Shown: positions 57,001 through 64,000 of the stretch, in pieces | Layout of the letters: each line of letters opens with the position of its first letter | How positions within the stretch are numbered: the first letter of the stretch is position 1 | Origin: Symsagittifera roscoffensis | Taxonomy: Eukaryota; Xenacoelomorpha; Acoela; Convolutidae | Reading direction: 5' to 3' | DNA: 64,000 nucleotides | Assembly: GCF_963678635.1 (NCBI RefSeq) | Contig: NC_087068.1 | Location: 58,823,896-58,887,895 of the forward strand | The notes under the pieces: generated by a model | Seen by the model: the letters and a program-made list of their open reading frames with translations, nothing else | What the model was told of the DNA's origin: nothing | Database searches by the model: none | Made by a program: the position numbers and the translations under genes

Positions 57001-60000
57001 GCTTCGTTTAGCTCTTTTTCGGCAAAAAGTAGCAAATGAAAAAATTGATAAGTTTTTTTTTTGGTTTTTTCAGGAAGTCTTAAGATTTGTTCAGGTTCGA
57101 TTTTACTTTTTCGCGAGTTGATTTTTGATTGAGGTGGTTCAGTTCATTTCATTTGTTAAAAGGAAGGGAAACTCCTCTATCGAAAAGCGAAAAATAAAAG
57201 GTCACAAAAACGTGATCGACTTCTATTTTCGAAAATGGAGTTTAATTTTCAGATTTTGCAGCGAAATAAAATAATTATCTTTTGATTCAGTTTTCTCAAA
57301 TTAGGTAAGTTTTATCGTAAAAGCGTCAATATTAATTGTTTTAGATATTCGAAGAGCTTTAAGGGTATCTTTTTTTCTTTGAAATTCGAAAGTTGAGATA
57401 TTTCAATAAACAAGTCGTTTTTTTTTTCTGTTTTATTGCGTTCGCGTACTCTTCTCCAACTGTCTGTGGCTCTGTTTGATTTTTTTTTTTCGTTTTGCGA
57501 TTCTTTTTTTGAAGATAACTAGTCGATTATGACTGATATACTAATTCTCTCTGCTTTCGTCACACTTCTTGTCCCACAACGCTCAAACTTGGCAAATTGT
57601 TTCCATTTTTTAATGAATGTTGTTGGAAGTTTGTGATGATTGCACAGCACTCGGGTGCTCTCGTTTCTCGAAGTTTTTAGAGTGAGTTGGGTTAATCAAT
57701 TACCTTGTTGGATTTGTAAATGAGATTTGAAAGTTTCAATGAAATTAATTGCTCTTAGGGATTGCAGCAAAAGAAAACGCGACTGTGTACAATGCCCTGG
57801 AGGATCAGGACATTGGAAGGTACCTTTGGATAAGAGTAGTTTTGTCTAATCTGGAACAGCATCTATCTAGGAGTCTCAAAATCCAGCTCACGGGATATTC
57901 GCACAAATGTCTGGAAGATTTGAAAGCTACGTTCGACTCCAAGAACTCAAACAAAACTGCAAATGTGTGCAATGACTTCAATTTTTGTCTCACTTCGACG
58001 CCACAAAAGATACCTCATCAAGTTAAATCGTTGCTTGACATGTATAACTGGTGTCTGCCCTATCTCAAAACCTGTCTGTCCGTTGACTCAATTTGCGCCC
58101 CAATTTTGGACTCCTTTCTGGCGACTGTGAAGGCGCTGTTGGGCGAGATGAATCGTCAGTGTAATTTGGCACCTGATTCTGCCCCAATGACTCAGATGTA
58201 TTTGAATTTTTCGGCGGCCTGGATTGTGCATACATTCAGTAACCACATCACGAGGTAATATTTTTGCGCATATTTTGTATGCGTCTATAATAACAAAAAC
58301 TTAGAACCAAACCGAACTGTGAAATAGGACAAATTTCTGGGAGTAATTCTTTGGGGTTTATGTTCACAAAAGTTCACGATTACACATACCCAGCGTATTG
58401 TTATATTACGAAGTCAGTTTTTTTCTAACTCAAGTGCTCAAATATTTGGCGGCGTTTTTCCAGCAATAACAATATATCTGGTTTGATTTTGATTTTGCTG
58501 CATTAGCGTTATATGTGGTTTAATTTTGCTGCTTACTGAACAAAAAAGGGTTTTTTCATTAAGGGGGATCAAAATTATTGAGGGGAGGGGGCTGCATCTT
58601 TGGATCAGTTCTGATGAGCATAGTGGTAAAATTGAACAAAAATGTTCTGGAGTTTAAATATTTCAGGTCGGGGTTTGATTCCGGGACATAGCAGATTTCT
58701 TATTAGTTTTACGTTTTTCCTTTGTTCACCTTTTGAGCCTTATAGAGCTATTTTTGCCGTTTTTAGCTCGTTTGCGAAGTTTGAGCTCACTTTATGCGCA
58801 GCATATAACACGAACACACTCTCGCGCGCAGAAAACAGCACTTACATCTGTCTGCATAAGTTAGTTGTTCTCCTCGGAAGAGTACTAGAAGTATTCTAAC
58901 TTAGAGAACGAGTGATACGTCGTATAAGAGCTTTTTCAATTGTGACTCGGATTGAAAATAGATATGTAGAAAGAGTTCATTTTAAAAAAAATTTTGTCTG
59001 AAATTTAGTTTTTTTTCTCAAATTTTGGAAAAATGCTGGAATTTTTTTACGAAAAGCTAAAAAAATATTAGAAGTAGAAAAAATTCAATTTAGGGTTTTG
59101 TTTCATTATATTTTAGTGCTTGAAACCAAAACTTATAGCCTTGTTATTCCGAACTTTTCACGAAGAGGAAAGGAAGTATGGCGTAGGGTCTGTTTTTTTC
59201 CTTCTGATTCCGATCAAGACTGGTATCATATCAGGGCAGTTCCTAGCAACCCATATGGGTTCGTCAGCTGTCCGCTCAGAGTTGCTTGTTTTTGGTTGTG
59301 TAATGTCCAATGCTGTATAATTGCTACGATTGAAACTTAATTCTTGTTGTAGCTTAATTCATTTTAAAGCCTTTTCAGTCGCAATTCTGATTTAATTTTT
59401 CTTTTGAAAAAGTGTCGAGAAAAACGGGCTTGATTTTTTGTTTCAGACAGAATTTTCAATTTTTCTGGGATTTTTTTTTCAAAACTTCATATTAACTGGC
59501 CTTTTTGGCTAATTTATTAATTTATTCTCCTCACTTATTCAAAAATAAACAACAAAAAATGAAAAAGAAATCAAATGAATATTTTTTTAAATTTATTTTA
59601 TGAACATTTGCGTGATCGGAATATTCTGTGCTGTTTGTACAGCAATCGGCTATCTTCGTTTTCAAATGTTATCGATTCAATGTTGTTGTGGTTGTTTCAG
59701 TGTGATTGGGGAGATCCCTCTGCCCATCAAGTTCCGCTCCTCCTTCTCTTTAGTTCACAAACAGTACTCTGAGTTCTGCCAAGTGCTCATACAGAAGATG
59801 CGAAGTGAGTTTTTGCTGCATTTGAAACTCCTGAACCAACATTGAAGAACTGAAAATTGGCAACTATGAAAAAGCATCTTCCCCGCTCATTCAATAGATA
59901 TTTTGAATGTTTTTCGGCCAACGGGTCAACTATTTTTATTGAGTTGGATATATGTTTTTAGACAAAGTAGTTGATCCAAATTGATTTTGTTTGGCCTATA

Positions 60001-62174
60001 CAACAAGTTTTCTGGGACGAATTTTAAAGTGCATCCACGGGTGGGTCTAGAATTTTCGAAGAGGGTTGGAATTTGAAAAAAAAAATAGAAAACTTTATCT
60101 GTCGAACAAATTGATTTTCCGGAATATCTCAAAACGCTAAAAAAAAAAAAGATTTTTGCCAAAAATTTTGAAAAATTGTTTTCAAAAAACCTCGACCTCC
60201 CCAATCAGAATAGTGTTTATTGGCGAATTTTTATAGCGCATTTAGATAAATTGAGGGTCGGTCAGACAAAATGGATGTGGTAAAGGTGTCGTAAAATATT
60301 ACCAAAGGGGGGGACCCTTTAGGTTGTCTGGGAGTCGAGCGATATAGTAAGCTAGTTGTAGGTCAGCTGGTCAATTATGAAATTACATATGATTATTCTG
60401 CTTCATTAAAGCAATGCTTCATATTTGTTTTAGCGATGCACGAGATGAGTGTATGTGCAATACTACAAGATGCAGAGAGCAACAACTACTCGTCACTTCG
60501 TCCGCCTCCGACTGACATCAATACTGTCTCCAACACAGTCCAATCCTGGCATCACTTCATGCAACATCAAATCATAGAGGACGCCCATAAGGTAACTCTG
60601 ACGATTACAGAATGCCATATCAATTAGTTCTTTCTCTTGTCTTGTTTCCTATTGCGCCCTGGGTTTGGAGATTCTGAGCTTGACATCCCTTCCTAGTCAT
60701 ATGTCTGGCTAAGTTGTTCGTCGTTATCTGTATTCCGCACCCTGGGCAACTGACCTTTGTGGCGATGCTGTTGTCGTCCTGGTTTCGATTTCTAAAGGTC
60801 TTGTAGTGGTTTGCCAGTTGGAATTGTTCTGGAAAATCCTTCTGACAAAAAACAGGCCTCTTTTCTCAACTACCGAAATTTTCCAAGTAAAATTTTTCTA
60901 GTTACATACAAAAAGTTACCGTTTTAGTATATAATTCTGTGTGAAAATGTTAAAATTAAATTACATGGCTAATATCACCAAATGCAGTTTATCTGGGTGG
61001 TAACTGTCAGCTACACTCTGGGTTTTCTTATGACAGAAAAACCATGGTAGGATTGTTTCGGATGGATTTTTTAAATTTTCATTTATGGAAAAAATGCTTA
61101 TCATGCATTTTCATAGTACAAAAAATAGCTTTTGCTATTTTCATAAAGTCTTTGTGACAAAAAGTATGGCAACAATCTTGTTGTTGTTCCGACCGTTTTC
61201 CACGCAAAATCAGGTACCACAAATAATCATCGGACTGGGTTGAATGATATATCACATTAAAGCCCTTTCAGTCGTGATTCGAACCTTATTAAAAAATTCC
61301 CAAAAGTTGTAGAGAAAAACCGATTTGAAATGTTGATTTTTCAACTATTTTCGTGGGAGTCAAGCGATCGAGTAACATTTGTTATTTATGAAATTTAAAA
61401 GTTTAGGCTAAAAAAAATTGGTTTTACGAAAAGGAAGCTTCATTTAGCTCTTCTCTGGCAAGAAAAATTTTTTAAAAAATATTAAAAACTTTTGCAAACA
61501 ATTGAAAACAATTTCGAAATTTTTATTTTCTTAAATTTTTTTTTGGAGACCATTGGATTCGTTTATGCCTATTTCACTAATTGTTTGCGCGTTCGTATAG
61601 TTGTATTATTTTACGACGTACAAAAAAGGCACTATCTTGAAGAAAAAACTGCAAAAACTATTTTTTTTCTGAAAATGTGGTCGGAACAGCAACCGGCTAT
61701 CCTTGTTTAATTCCAAAATGTTGCAAAAAATACTTAATATAAAATTTCATAGTATGGAAAAAATTTGTATCATGCTATTTTCATACTATTTATTGGTGTA
61801 TGAAATAGTATGATAAGCATTTTGTTTCATAGTATGAAATTGAATGATAGGCATTTTTTGTGAACCCGCCGGGCCTTGAGCCATAATAGGAAGGATAATA
61901 TAATTGCTATGTGGGGAGATGGGAAAAGAGGCACAGACATGAAGCAGCAGTCCTTTATGGTTTGATGTGCTTTCAGATTCTGCCGAACGAGGTGGCGACT
62001 AGAGTGTCCGCCCACGTGTTGAACAAGTCACTGAACATGTGGCTGCTGCGCTTCTCTAGTGTGAAGCCATCGCACAGCAGAGTTCACCAGATGAGGAGTG
62101 ACATCCTCATGATACTTCATCATACCAGGCAGGCACTCACACTTTCACGCTCTTTTCTCTTAGCAAAATTTTGA
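44783..62174 (+). CDS. KIAA0825: KIAA0825 homologue, nine coding exons recognised
   Basis: Exons join with matching phases: 44788-45082, 52497-52745, 53028-53473, 53599-53888, 54162-54625, 57759-58254, 59701-59804, 60434-60591, 61977-62171 plus TGA 62172-62174, giving 899 codons. The N-terminus ('LDDMLLENNTEIDHCMSNI') aligns with the start of human KIAA0825. 'VCAILQDAESNNY' (exon 8) and 'ILPNEVATRVSAHVLNKSL' with 'RSDILMILHHTRQAL' (exon 9) match the vertebrate block around 'ATSILQDAESHHW'. The protein is a long, mostly helical, soluble protein of unknown biochemical function (I believe Pfam DUF4495). Human loss-of-function variants cause postaxial polydactyly. A Ser/Gly-rich low-complexity linker is in exon 5. 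Human length is about 1,275 residues, so about 300 or more C-terminal residues are missing: either the gene continues beyond the window through an unseen donor or it really ends here. Confidence 0.8.
45083..45447 (+). other. Start of intron 1, nothing recognised
   Basis: Contains a short GT repeat (about 45191-45203). An open frame on each strand (45180-45434 and 45307-45555) has no family motif I trust. The larger intron (45083-52496) holds the features listed below. Confidence 0.5.
45448..45480. repeat. Perfect 15-bp inverted repeat (hairpin)
   Basis: 'caatcaaccatccgg' is followed after three bases by its exact reverse complement 'ccggatggttgattg'. It is short, GC-moderate and isolated. 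It could be a foldback element centre or a chance structure. Confidence 0.85.
46010..47200 (-). pseudogene. Penelope-like retroelement relic (RT plus GIY-YIG side)
   Basis: Reading the minus strand from 47200 downward in shifting frames: 'FYTNVQVGEAIGMACDILY' (about 47165-47109), 'DGVAMGAAMAVILAHA' (about 47047-46996), then 'THWYQKPFDTDLILSF' (about 46540-46493) followed by 'YIRNLNQGCVHRI', then 'LFTPQYRGKN' (about 46240) and 'WKLKTAVPPLKSK' (about 46160), ending in a Cys-x2-Cys-like motif near 46060. This order (FTNVP, DGVAMG, Y-R-K-P-T-x-T-D, then a Cys-rich linker ahead of GIY-YIG) is that of Penelope-like Pol. Many frameshifts; the catalytic YxDD is not recognisable. It lies in intron 1, antisense to the host gene. 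Confidence 0.65.
47260..47375 (+). repeat. tRNA-derived SINE-like sequence
   Basis: A box A-like 'gtagcggagtagttgacc' (47268-47285) and a box B 'ggttcgaatcc' (47348-47358) are spaced as in a tRNA with a long variable arm. The T stem pairs poorly, so it is not a functional tRNA. The end 'gacctgtttttgc' resembles 'gaaccttgtttttgc' following the two box B-like copies at 48389 and 48709, suggesting one SINE family. Confidence 0.5.
47920..48500 (+). pseudogene. LINE reverse-transcriptase relic (Jockey/CR1-like)
   Basis: Plus-strand frames read 'NLKKTFDTLNCDILLNN' (about 47929-47979; family D-L-x-K-A-F-D), 'LYGIRGFVQEWFESFLTSRY' features (47991-48050) and 'VSCGVPQGSAMTPI' (about 48094-48135), then 'NKDKSILISF' (48295) and 'GVYVDSKLLF' (48427). 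These are consecutive palm motifs of LINE RT. The FADD segment is not legible. Stops and frameshifts make it dead. It lies in intron 1. Confidence 0.75.
48389..48420 (+). repeat. SINE 3' piece, copy 1 of a 29-bp exact repeat
   Basis: 'aggctcgagtccccgcagaa' followed by 'ccttgttttt' occurs here and again at 48708-48737. 'ggctcgagtcc' is close to the RNA polymerase III box B. This copy interrupts the LINE RT relic. Confidence 0.7.
48501..50059 (+). other. Intron 1, AT-rich
   Basis: Apart from the second SINE-like piece (48708-48737) there is only AT-rich, T-run-containing sequence. A minus-strand 71-codon frame (49577-49792) shows no motif. Confidence 0.5.
48708..48737 (+). repeat. SINE 3' piece, copy 2
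   Basis: Exact repeat of the 48390 segment, with the same box B-like core and following T run. The region upstream ('ggtaacgaagttttg') lacks a clear box A. Confidence 0.7.
50060..51265 (+). pseudogene. 3' half of a restriction-endonuclease-type LINE ORF, one stop codon
   Basis: One frame runs from about 50081 to the TAA at 51263-51265, interrupted only by TAA at 50558-50560. Start: thumb/connection 'LKNSFSIPKLTFLLRTSPCF' features (50108-50167) and 'LPVKMGGLGLPSAS' (50270). Then 'QLRISVALQLGG' (50635), a Cys/His cluster 'CRCGKE...HHGLAC' (50692-50741) with following 'RHTRH' , and a PD-(D/E)xK-like nuclease: 'KRPDG' (50861), 'WDATVVDA' (50917), 'AEETKRMKYTEI' (50992), 'QPVAFEVQG' (51046) and 'FLRQRISVFIQMSNAA' features (51157). 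This is the C-terminus of a LINE class widespread in invertebrates. Upstream RT is absent, as expected from 5' truncation during target-primed reverse transcription. Intron 1, sense orientation. Confidence 0.75.
51266..52496 (+). other. Rest of intron 1
   Basis: AT-rich. 51266-51620 may be the 3' UTR of the truncated LINE. No further gene; the open frames 51270-51614 and 52326-52553 have no recognisable domain. It ends in the acceptor 'ccttgttttaag' (AG 52495-52496). Confidence 0.5.
52497..52745 (+). CDS. KIAA0825: Host gene coding exon 2
   Basis: Acceptor AG 52495-52496, donor 'G|gttagt' at 52746, phase 1 to phase 1. Encodes 83 residues including 'PSQEDVTRVLQHILDAINRH'. This is upstream of the region where I can align human residues with confidence, so identity rests on frame continuity with its neighbours. 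Confidence 0.7.
53028..53473 (+). CDS. KIAA0825: Host gene coding exon 3
   Basis: Acceptor 'catgtatttag' (AG 53026-53027), donor 'AAA|gtaagt' at 53474, phase 1 to phase 0. Contains 'LWQQICKKFESSFISFLQ' and 'LLEALCTLLPVNHVW', matching the vertebrate pattern of an R/K-rich helix followed by 'LQQLLFLYP'-type sequence. Confidence 0.8.
53599..53888 (+). CDS. KIAA0825: Host gene coding exon 4
   Basis: Acceptor 'gtttttag' (53597-53598), donor 'CAG|gttttg' at 53889, phase 0 to phase 2. Encodes helical 'VYAQIYLPFIETLLSKISE' and a basic Ser/Lys-rich 'RSSSKQRKSGTA' comparable to the 'KSSSKHRGA' segment of human KIAA0825. Confidence 0.8.
54162..54625 (+). CDS. KIAA0825: Host gene coding exon 5
   Basis: Acceptor 'tcccatttcag' (AG 54160-54161), donor 'CAAG|gtgaga' at 54626, phase 2 to phase 1. 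Encodes 'LTMEELKQIGEVIKLSVVFEDYL' (compare vertebrate 'VEFLSQLIKSFMKLE') followed by a Ser/Gly/Thr-rich low-complexity linker. Confidence 0.8.
55373..55520 (+). repeat. Dispersed repeat R2, copy 1
   Basis: Same-orientation match to 63757-63890: 'ttttacacaagca' with 'gcttgtgttat', 'gaactatctttttttcc', 'gtgttcattttgatcaat'. The beginning contains a short palindrome 'acacaagcaatgcttgtgt'. Confidence 0.7.
55553..55900 (+). repeat. Dispersed repeat R1, copy 2
   Basis: Same-orientation match to 2290-2660 (shared cores listed there). Confidence 0.7.
56790..56870 (-). repeat. Dispersed repeat R3, partial copy
   Basis: 'aagtaccacagatattcatcag' onward to 'attaaagttcttttcattc' resembles 61213-61280 in the same orientation. 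More diverged than the other two members. Confidence 0.45.
57759..58254 (+). CDS. KIAA0825: Host gene coding exon 6
   Basis: Acceptor 'gctcttag' (AG 57757-57758), donor 'GAG|gtaata' at 58255, phase 1 to phase 2. 166 residues, helical; 'LLDMYNWCLPYLKTCLSVDS' is in the place of the vertebrate 'IMEKLDTMLPLALACRDDS', and a second helix 'MTQMYLNFSAAWIVHTFSNH' follows. Confidence 0.8.
58255..59700 (+). other. Intron 6
   Basis: AT-rich with one tRNA-like SINE (58611-58690). The overlapping open frames at 59098-59340 have no family motif. Confidence 0.5.
58611..58690 (+). repeat. tRNA-derived SINE head
   Basis: Box A-like 'tgagcatagtggtaaaattg' (58614-58633) and box B-like 'ggtttgattccgg' (58672-58684), about 45 bases apart as in a tRNA. 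The D stem and anticodon stem do not pair well enough for a functional tRNA. It lies inside intron 6. Confidence 0.55.
59701..59804 (+). CDS. KIAA0825: Host gene coding exon 7
   Basis: Acceptor 'ggttgtttcag' (AG 59699-59700), donor 'CGAA|gtgagt' at 59805, phase 2 to phase 1. Encodes 'FRSSFSLVHKQYSEFCQVLIQKM', matching the vertebrate 'LVQRYQEFINTLQFQV' helix just before the ILQDAES block. Confidence 0.85.
59805..60433 (+). other. Intron 7
   Basis: AT-rich, nothing recognised. Confidence 0.5.
60434..60591 (+). CDS. KIAA0825: Host gene coding exon 8
   Basis: Acceptor 'tttgttttag' (AG 60432-60433), donor 'AAG|gtaact' at 60592, phase 1 to phase 0. Contains 'SVCAILQDAESNNY' and 'VQSWHHFM', the best-conserved block with vertebrate KIAA0825 ('ATSILQDAESHHW...IQMWHYF'). 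Confidence 0.9.
61080..61150 (+). repeat. Hairpin element, half copy
   Basis: 'atggaaaaaatgcttatcatgc' and 'ttttcatagta' match the left arm of the 3126 element; the right arm is absent. Confidence 0.55.
61205..61365 (-). repeat. Dispersed repeat R3, copy 2 (inverted relative to copy 1)
   Basis: Reverse complement matches 1331-1475 (see there). Confidence 0.65.
61737..61870 (+). repeat. Palindromic hairpin element, copy 2
   Basis: Arms 'ttgtatcatgctattttcatactatt' and 'tatgaaatagtatgataagcattt' pair around a ten-base loop. Flanking 'tttcatagtatggaaaaaat' and 'cattttttgtgaacccg' match the 3092-3240 copy. Confidence 0.7.
61977..62174 (+). CDS. KIAA0825: Host gene coding exon 9 (last one recognised)
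   Basis: Acceptor 'gtgctttcag' (AG 61975-61976), phase 0. 'ILPNEVATRVSAHVLNKSLNMW' and 'QMRSDILMILHHTRQAL' align with vertebrate 'ILPAKLAQEILVEVLEKSLSLL' and 'QLRLDVTTILICTENLL' in order and spacing. Homology fades at about 62135. No good GT donor follows; the frame continues 13 more codons to TGA at 62172-62174. Possibilities are a GC donor at 'ACCAG|gcaggc' (62130), a lineage-specific C-terminal truncation, or a sequence change that removed the donor. Confidence 0.75.
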   Translation: MLPNEVATRVSAHVLNKSLNMWLLRFSSVKPSHSRVHQMRSDILMILHHTRQALTLSRSFLLAKF

Positions 62175-63756
62175 ATGAGCTATTATGTTCGAAATTAAGC
62201 TTCAAGTTTCCTTCGCATTTGTCAATCCGAATTAGTTAGTATGATCCAGTTTTCAATACAGCAAAACGATGAATTTTGGGCCGTATAACAGAAAAGACCC
62301 CATTTTCATACTAACAAGTTCATTGTTAATTCCAAATTTTCTAGCAATTATTAAATTTTTGAGCACTTTAATTGCTCAGTAAACGGCACTTAGTAGTTAT
62401 TTAGATTTTTGATGGGGTTTTTACGCACTGAAATGGTTGAAAGTTGATTTCAGACGTCACAAAGAGCAGTTTATTTTAATTAACTTCGTTCAGATTTGTT
62501 TATAGTACCCCGGATATTGTCACCAATTTGGCTTTTTTTGTACCAAGAACATGCACAAGGAATATGCACTCGGGCAGTGATGCAAAGTGTTTACTTTCAA
62601 AATAATGGTTTGAATTTTGTCTCCTTGTTCCTTAATGTTGGAAATTCCGTGAACGCTTCGATGTCTAAAGAACAAAAATAACCTCATGACAGTTAAGATC
62701 CTCTGGGCTATCTCCGGTGCTAATTATGTATGTCACGCACATCAGATCGAAATGAAGTTAGAGGTATTGATAAAAAGTGATATAATCATGCTGGAGAGGT
62801 CTCATCCTGCCAAATTTTAGTTTTCGAGATACCGAAGTTTTCAGATATACAGAAAAAAACAAAAAAAATTTAATCACATCATCTCATAAAGAAAATAGCA
62901 ATGTTAGAGCAAGTGGAACATAGATGTGGACACCAGTTTGCACCAAGTTTTGAAATAGATTTTATGCATTTTGTCATGAAAAATTTTAAGGTAGAAAAAT
63001 TTTTGACTGATTATTTTGTCTGGTTTTTTCCCCTAATTAATACAGTCTGTAAGGGTAGACGCTTAGTGGATCCTGAGATCCCGTTGTTAGGATCCCATTG
63101 TCTGTCCTCTCCAAGTGTCAGATTTTGATGCTCTGATTGTATGTTTTTTTTTTTCGTTTCAGGACATTTGTGTCCCAGACATTTATGTCCCGGCAAAAAC
63201 AAACCAAAACGCAAAATGTGTCCAAGACATTTGGTTCCCAAAATTGTCCTAAAATTGTCCGGGCTATTGCCTCACTAGTTAATGACCGGATTATTTTGAT
63301 AAGCTCTCAATAGGAAGGATTAAATCGATAAGGCCACGAAACTGAGCAATTAGACGAGGATTTTTTTTGAGCAGCATGTTAGAGACAAATTTAACGCAGG
63401 ACTCAAATCATTTACACATACCTACACAATTATCACTTGACTGATAATGTTGCCAAACGTAGACATGAGAGATCATAATGTCATTGTTTTTGCTCTCGAG
63501 TTCGTGTTGACAATGGAAATTCTTATGACAAATAAAAACAATGAAATGCTAGTTTATGATGCATACACATATTTCAAACATCGAATTCTAACAGGCATCT
63601 CAATTTTCTTTATTAGGTAGTTGATTTTTTCTAAACATTTTTTCGGTTCTTTTTTGCTAAACATTTTGCAACTCACGATAAATAAATTGTTTAAATTATT
63701 GTGGATGTTAAGCAATTTAATAGGTGGAAACAACTGTGGTTTATAGTTTAATTAGA
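62175..63756. other. Downstream region, no gene seen
   Basis: I searched for further KIAA0825 exons and saw none I would support. Open frames at 62496-62681 and 62901-63128 lack family motifs. Confidence 0.45.
63160..63255. repeat. Cluster of 'ggacattt.tgtccc'-type short inverted units
   Basis: 'aggacatttgtgtccc', 'agacatttatgtcccgg', 'aatgtgtccaagacattt' and 'aaaattgtcctaaaattgtcc' lie within 95 bases, with units related by direct and inverted repetition. It looks like a decayed small satellite or the end of a foldback element. Confidence 0.5.
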
Positions 63757-63890
63757 CAGTTTTTACACAAGCAGAGCTTGTGTTATAGTACGAACTATCT
63801 TTTTTTCCAACCTAATTCGCAAATATTGTTGCCACAAAATGTGTTTATTTTCAAGGTGTTCATTTTGATCAATAGCCAGCTATTAAGTAC
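63757..63890 (+). repeat. Dispersed repeat R2, copy 2
   Basis: Same-orientation match to 55373-55520 (see there). It directly precedes a tRNA-like sequence, which the first copy does not. Confidence 0.65.
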
Positions 63891-63902
63891 AATAATCAGC
63901 TA

Positions 63903-63975
63903 TCTGTAGCGTAGAGGTATGGAAGGAGACCCGCAACAAAATAAGAGGGTTCGAACATGGGCAAGGTCGGATATT
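63903..63975 (+). repeat. tRNA-like sequence, SINE head or tRNA pseudogene
   Basis: Box A-like 'tgtagcgtagaggtatgg' (63905-63922) and box B-like 'gggttcgaacatgg' (63948-63961) with near-tRNA spacing. Acceptor-stem ends do not pair cleanly, and the sequence approaches the window end, so a functional tRNA cannot be claimed. Confidence 0.4.
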
Positions 63976-64000
63976 TTAAAGAACTTTTTCGTATACTAGC

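Larger units (their letters stand above)
54626..57758 (+). other. Intron 5 with dispersed repeats
   Basis: 3.1 kb of AT-rich sequence holding R2 (55373-55520), R1 (55553-55900) and a partial R3 (56790-56870). The hydrophobic open frames at 55061-55281 come from T-rich codons and are not supported as genes. Confidence 0.55.
60592..61976 (+). other. Intron 8 with repeats
   Basis: Holds hairpin half-copy (61080-61150), R3 (61205-61365) and a full hairpin element (61737-61870). No gene. Confidence 0.55.

Noticed and set aside
62496-63128. Further KIAA0825 exons
   Set aside because: Open frames here do not align with the C-terminal part of the family and have no suitable acceptor and donor pair.

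Overview
This is eukaryotic, almost certainly animal, DNA. It is AT-rich with long T/A tracts, has one spliced host gene with GT-AG introns and consistent phases, and is dominated by decayed retroelements of the kinds found in aquatic invertebrates (Ty3/Gypsy-like, 2A-bearing LINE, Penelope-like, restriction-endonuclease-type LINE, tRNA-derived SINEs). I cannot name the species. I see no bacterial or phage content, rRNA or CRISPR.

Layout. 1-6.5 kb: AT-rich non-coding DNA with dispersed repeats, a palindromic hairpin element and a decayed trypsin-like protease pseudogene (4.16-4.90 kb). 6.5-13.5 kb: an old LTR-type element whose two ~0.85 kb direct repeats enclose only one decayed long gene, ORF-X', of no family I recognise. 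14.6-43.6 kb: a ~29 kb composite bounded by a second, unrelated pair of LTR-like repeats. Inside are a long leader with a 21-bp/37-bp minisatellite, then 2.5 rearranged copies (A, B, C) of a Gypsy-like internal region: gag, protease, RT, RNase H, integrase, pol tail, a macro-domain-like ORF, then ORF-X. ORF-X of copy C is cut near its 3' end by a ~4.4 kb LINE (2A peptide, PHD finger, endonuclease, RT, C2H2 fingers).

43.8-62.2 kb: a LINE 3' end on the minus strand, then the host gene, a homologue of vertebrate KIAA0825 on the plus strand in nine recognisable coding exons (899 codons). Its 7.4 kb first intron carries a Penelope-like relic (minus), tRNA-like SINE pieces, a LINE RT relic and the 3' half of a restriction-endonuclease-type LINE with one stop codon. 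62.2-64 kb: repeats and a tRNA-like sequence, no gene.

Most novel points: (1) ORF-X, a long protein with no recognised family, placed after pol and a macro-like ORF in one element and alone between LTRs in another; (2) a macro-domain-like accessory ORF with altered ligand loops in a Gypsy-like element; (3) two internal copies sharing the same loss of the RT YxDD box, so the defect predates the duplication. All alignments are by eye and from memory of families; no search was run.
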